NCBI GenBank assembly: GCA_017508315.1
Contig: JAFVZE010000169.1
Span: 1-12,767, forward strand
Length of the DNA: 12,767 nucleotides
Reading direction: 5' to 3'
Origin: Kiritimatiellia bacterium
GTDB lineage: Bacteria; Verrucomicrobiota; Kiritimatiellia; RFP12; UBA1067
The position numbers and the translations under genes are program-made. Position 1 is the first letter of the stretch. Each line of letters starts with the position of its first letter. The notes under the pieces were generated by a model, which searched no databases, had not been told where the DNA came from, and saw nothing but the letters and a program-made list of their open reading frames with translations. Shown in pieces: positions 12,762-12,767 of the stretch.

Positions 12762-12767
12762 ATTATA
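12762..12767 (-). promoter_or_regulatory. -10 element of the mgtC-like gene (cut by window edge)
   Basis: TATAAT on the minus strand as the last six bases of the window; the TG extension, if any, lies outside. ATG 12752 follows after 9 nt, the same spacing as dinB. Confidence 0.55.

Noticed and set aside
1..12767. CRISPR array, IS element, tRNA or rRNA genes
   Set aside because: No regularly spaced repeats, transposase motifs, terminal repeats, cloverleaf or rRNA-like segments were seen on either strand.

Overview
The window looks like a chromosomal segment of a Gram-negative (diderm) bacterium of moderately high GC content. The best guess is the PVC superphylum, near Lentisphaerota/Kiritimatiellota. 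Three things point there: an exported SUMF1-type (formylglycine-generating-enzyme-like) protein, a sensor kinase with a long exported region of OB-like beta modules, and the ribosomal cluster rplY-rpsF-ssb-rpsR-rplI. An LpxL-type acyltransferase implies lipid A. The lineage is inferred from gene content and not proven. I see no plasmid, phage, IS, CRISPR, tRNA or rRNA signal.

Layout. (1) 1-1127, minus strand: a small exported protein (99 aa), then a SUMF1-domain exported protein that runs off the left edge; both are read from a promoter near 1180. (2) 1261-4013, plus strand: a divergent two-component system, made of a membrane sensor histidine kinase (711 aa, GTG start) and a NarL-type response regulator joined by a 4-nt overlap. 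(3) 4018-4164, minus strand: the 3' remnant of a dead gene, cut off at the promoter of the next operon. (4) 4192-6515: ribosomal/replication operon bL25-bS6-SSB-bS18-bL9, with a leader of about 65 nt and a perfect 10-bp terminator hairpin. (5) 6531-9323: lipid A acyltransferase, membrane GT2 glycosyltransferase, DUF486 membrane protein and D-aminoacyl-tRNA deacylase in one tight run. (6) 9335-10486, minus: DNA polymerase IV, divergent from (7) 10536-12279, plus: cupin, compact SDR and class I fumarase alpha subunit. (8) 12303-12752, minus: MgtC/SapB membrane protein.

The most interesting system-level feature is transcriptional. All six fully visible promoters carry an extended -10 element (TGnTAtAAT), three of them as the same 12-mer TTTTGATAYAAT. 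At five genes (kinase, lpxL-like, dinB, cupin and mgtC, the last only partly visible) the start codon lies just 7-9 nt past the -10 hexamer. Those mRNAs should therefore be leaderless, or have leaders of about 1-3 nt, with no Shine-Dalgarno site. Genes inside operons and the ribosomal operon do use ordinary AAGGAG-type sites. One leaderless promoter is fused to the T-tract of the upstream terminator.

Other points worth a second look are the lone fumarase alpha subunit, the truncated gene next to the ribosomal promoter, a hairpin between Shine-Dalgarno and start codon of the small exported protein, and the pairing of this exported gene set with a divergent two-component system.
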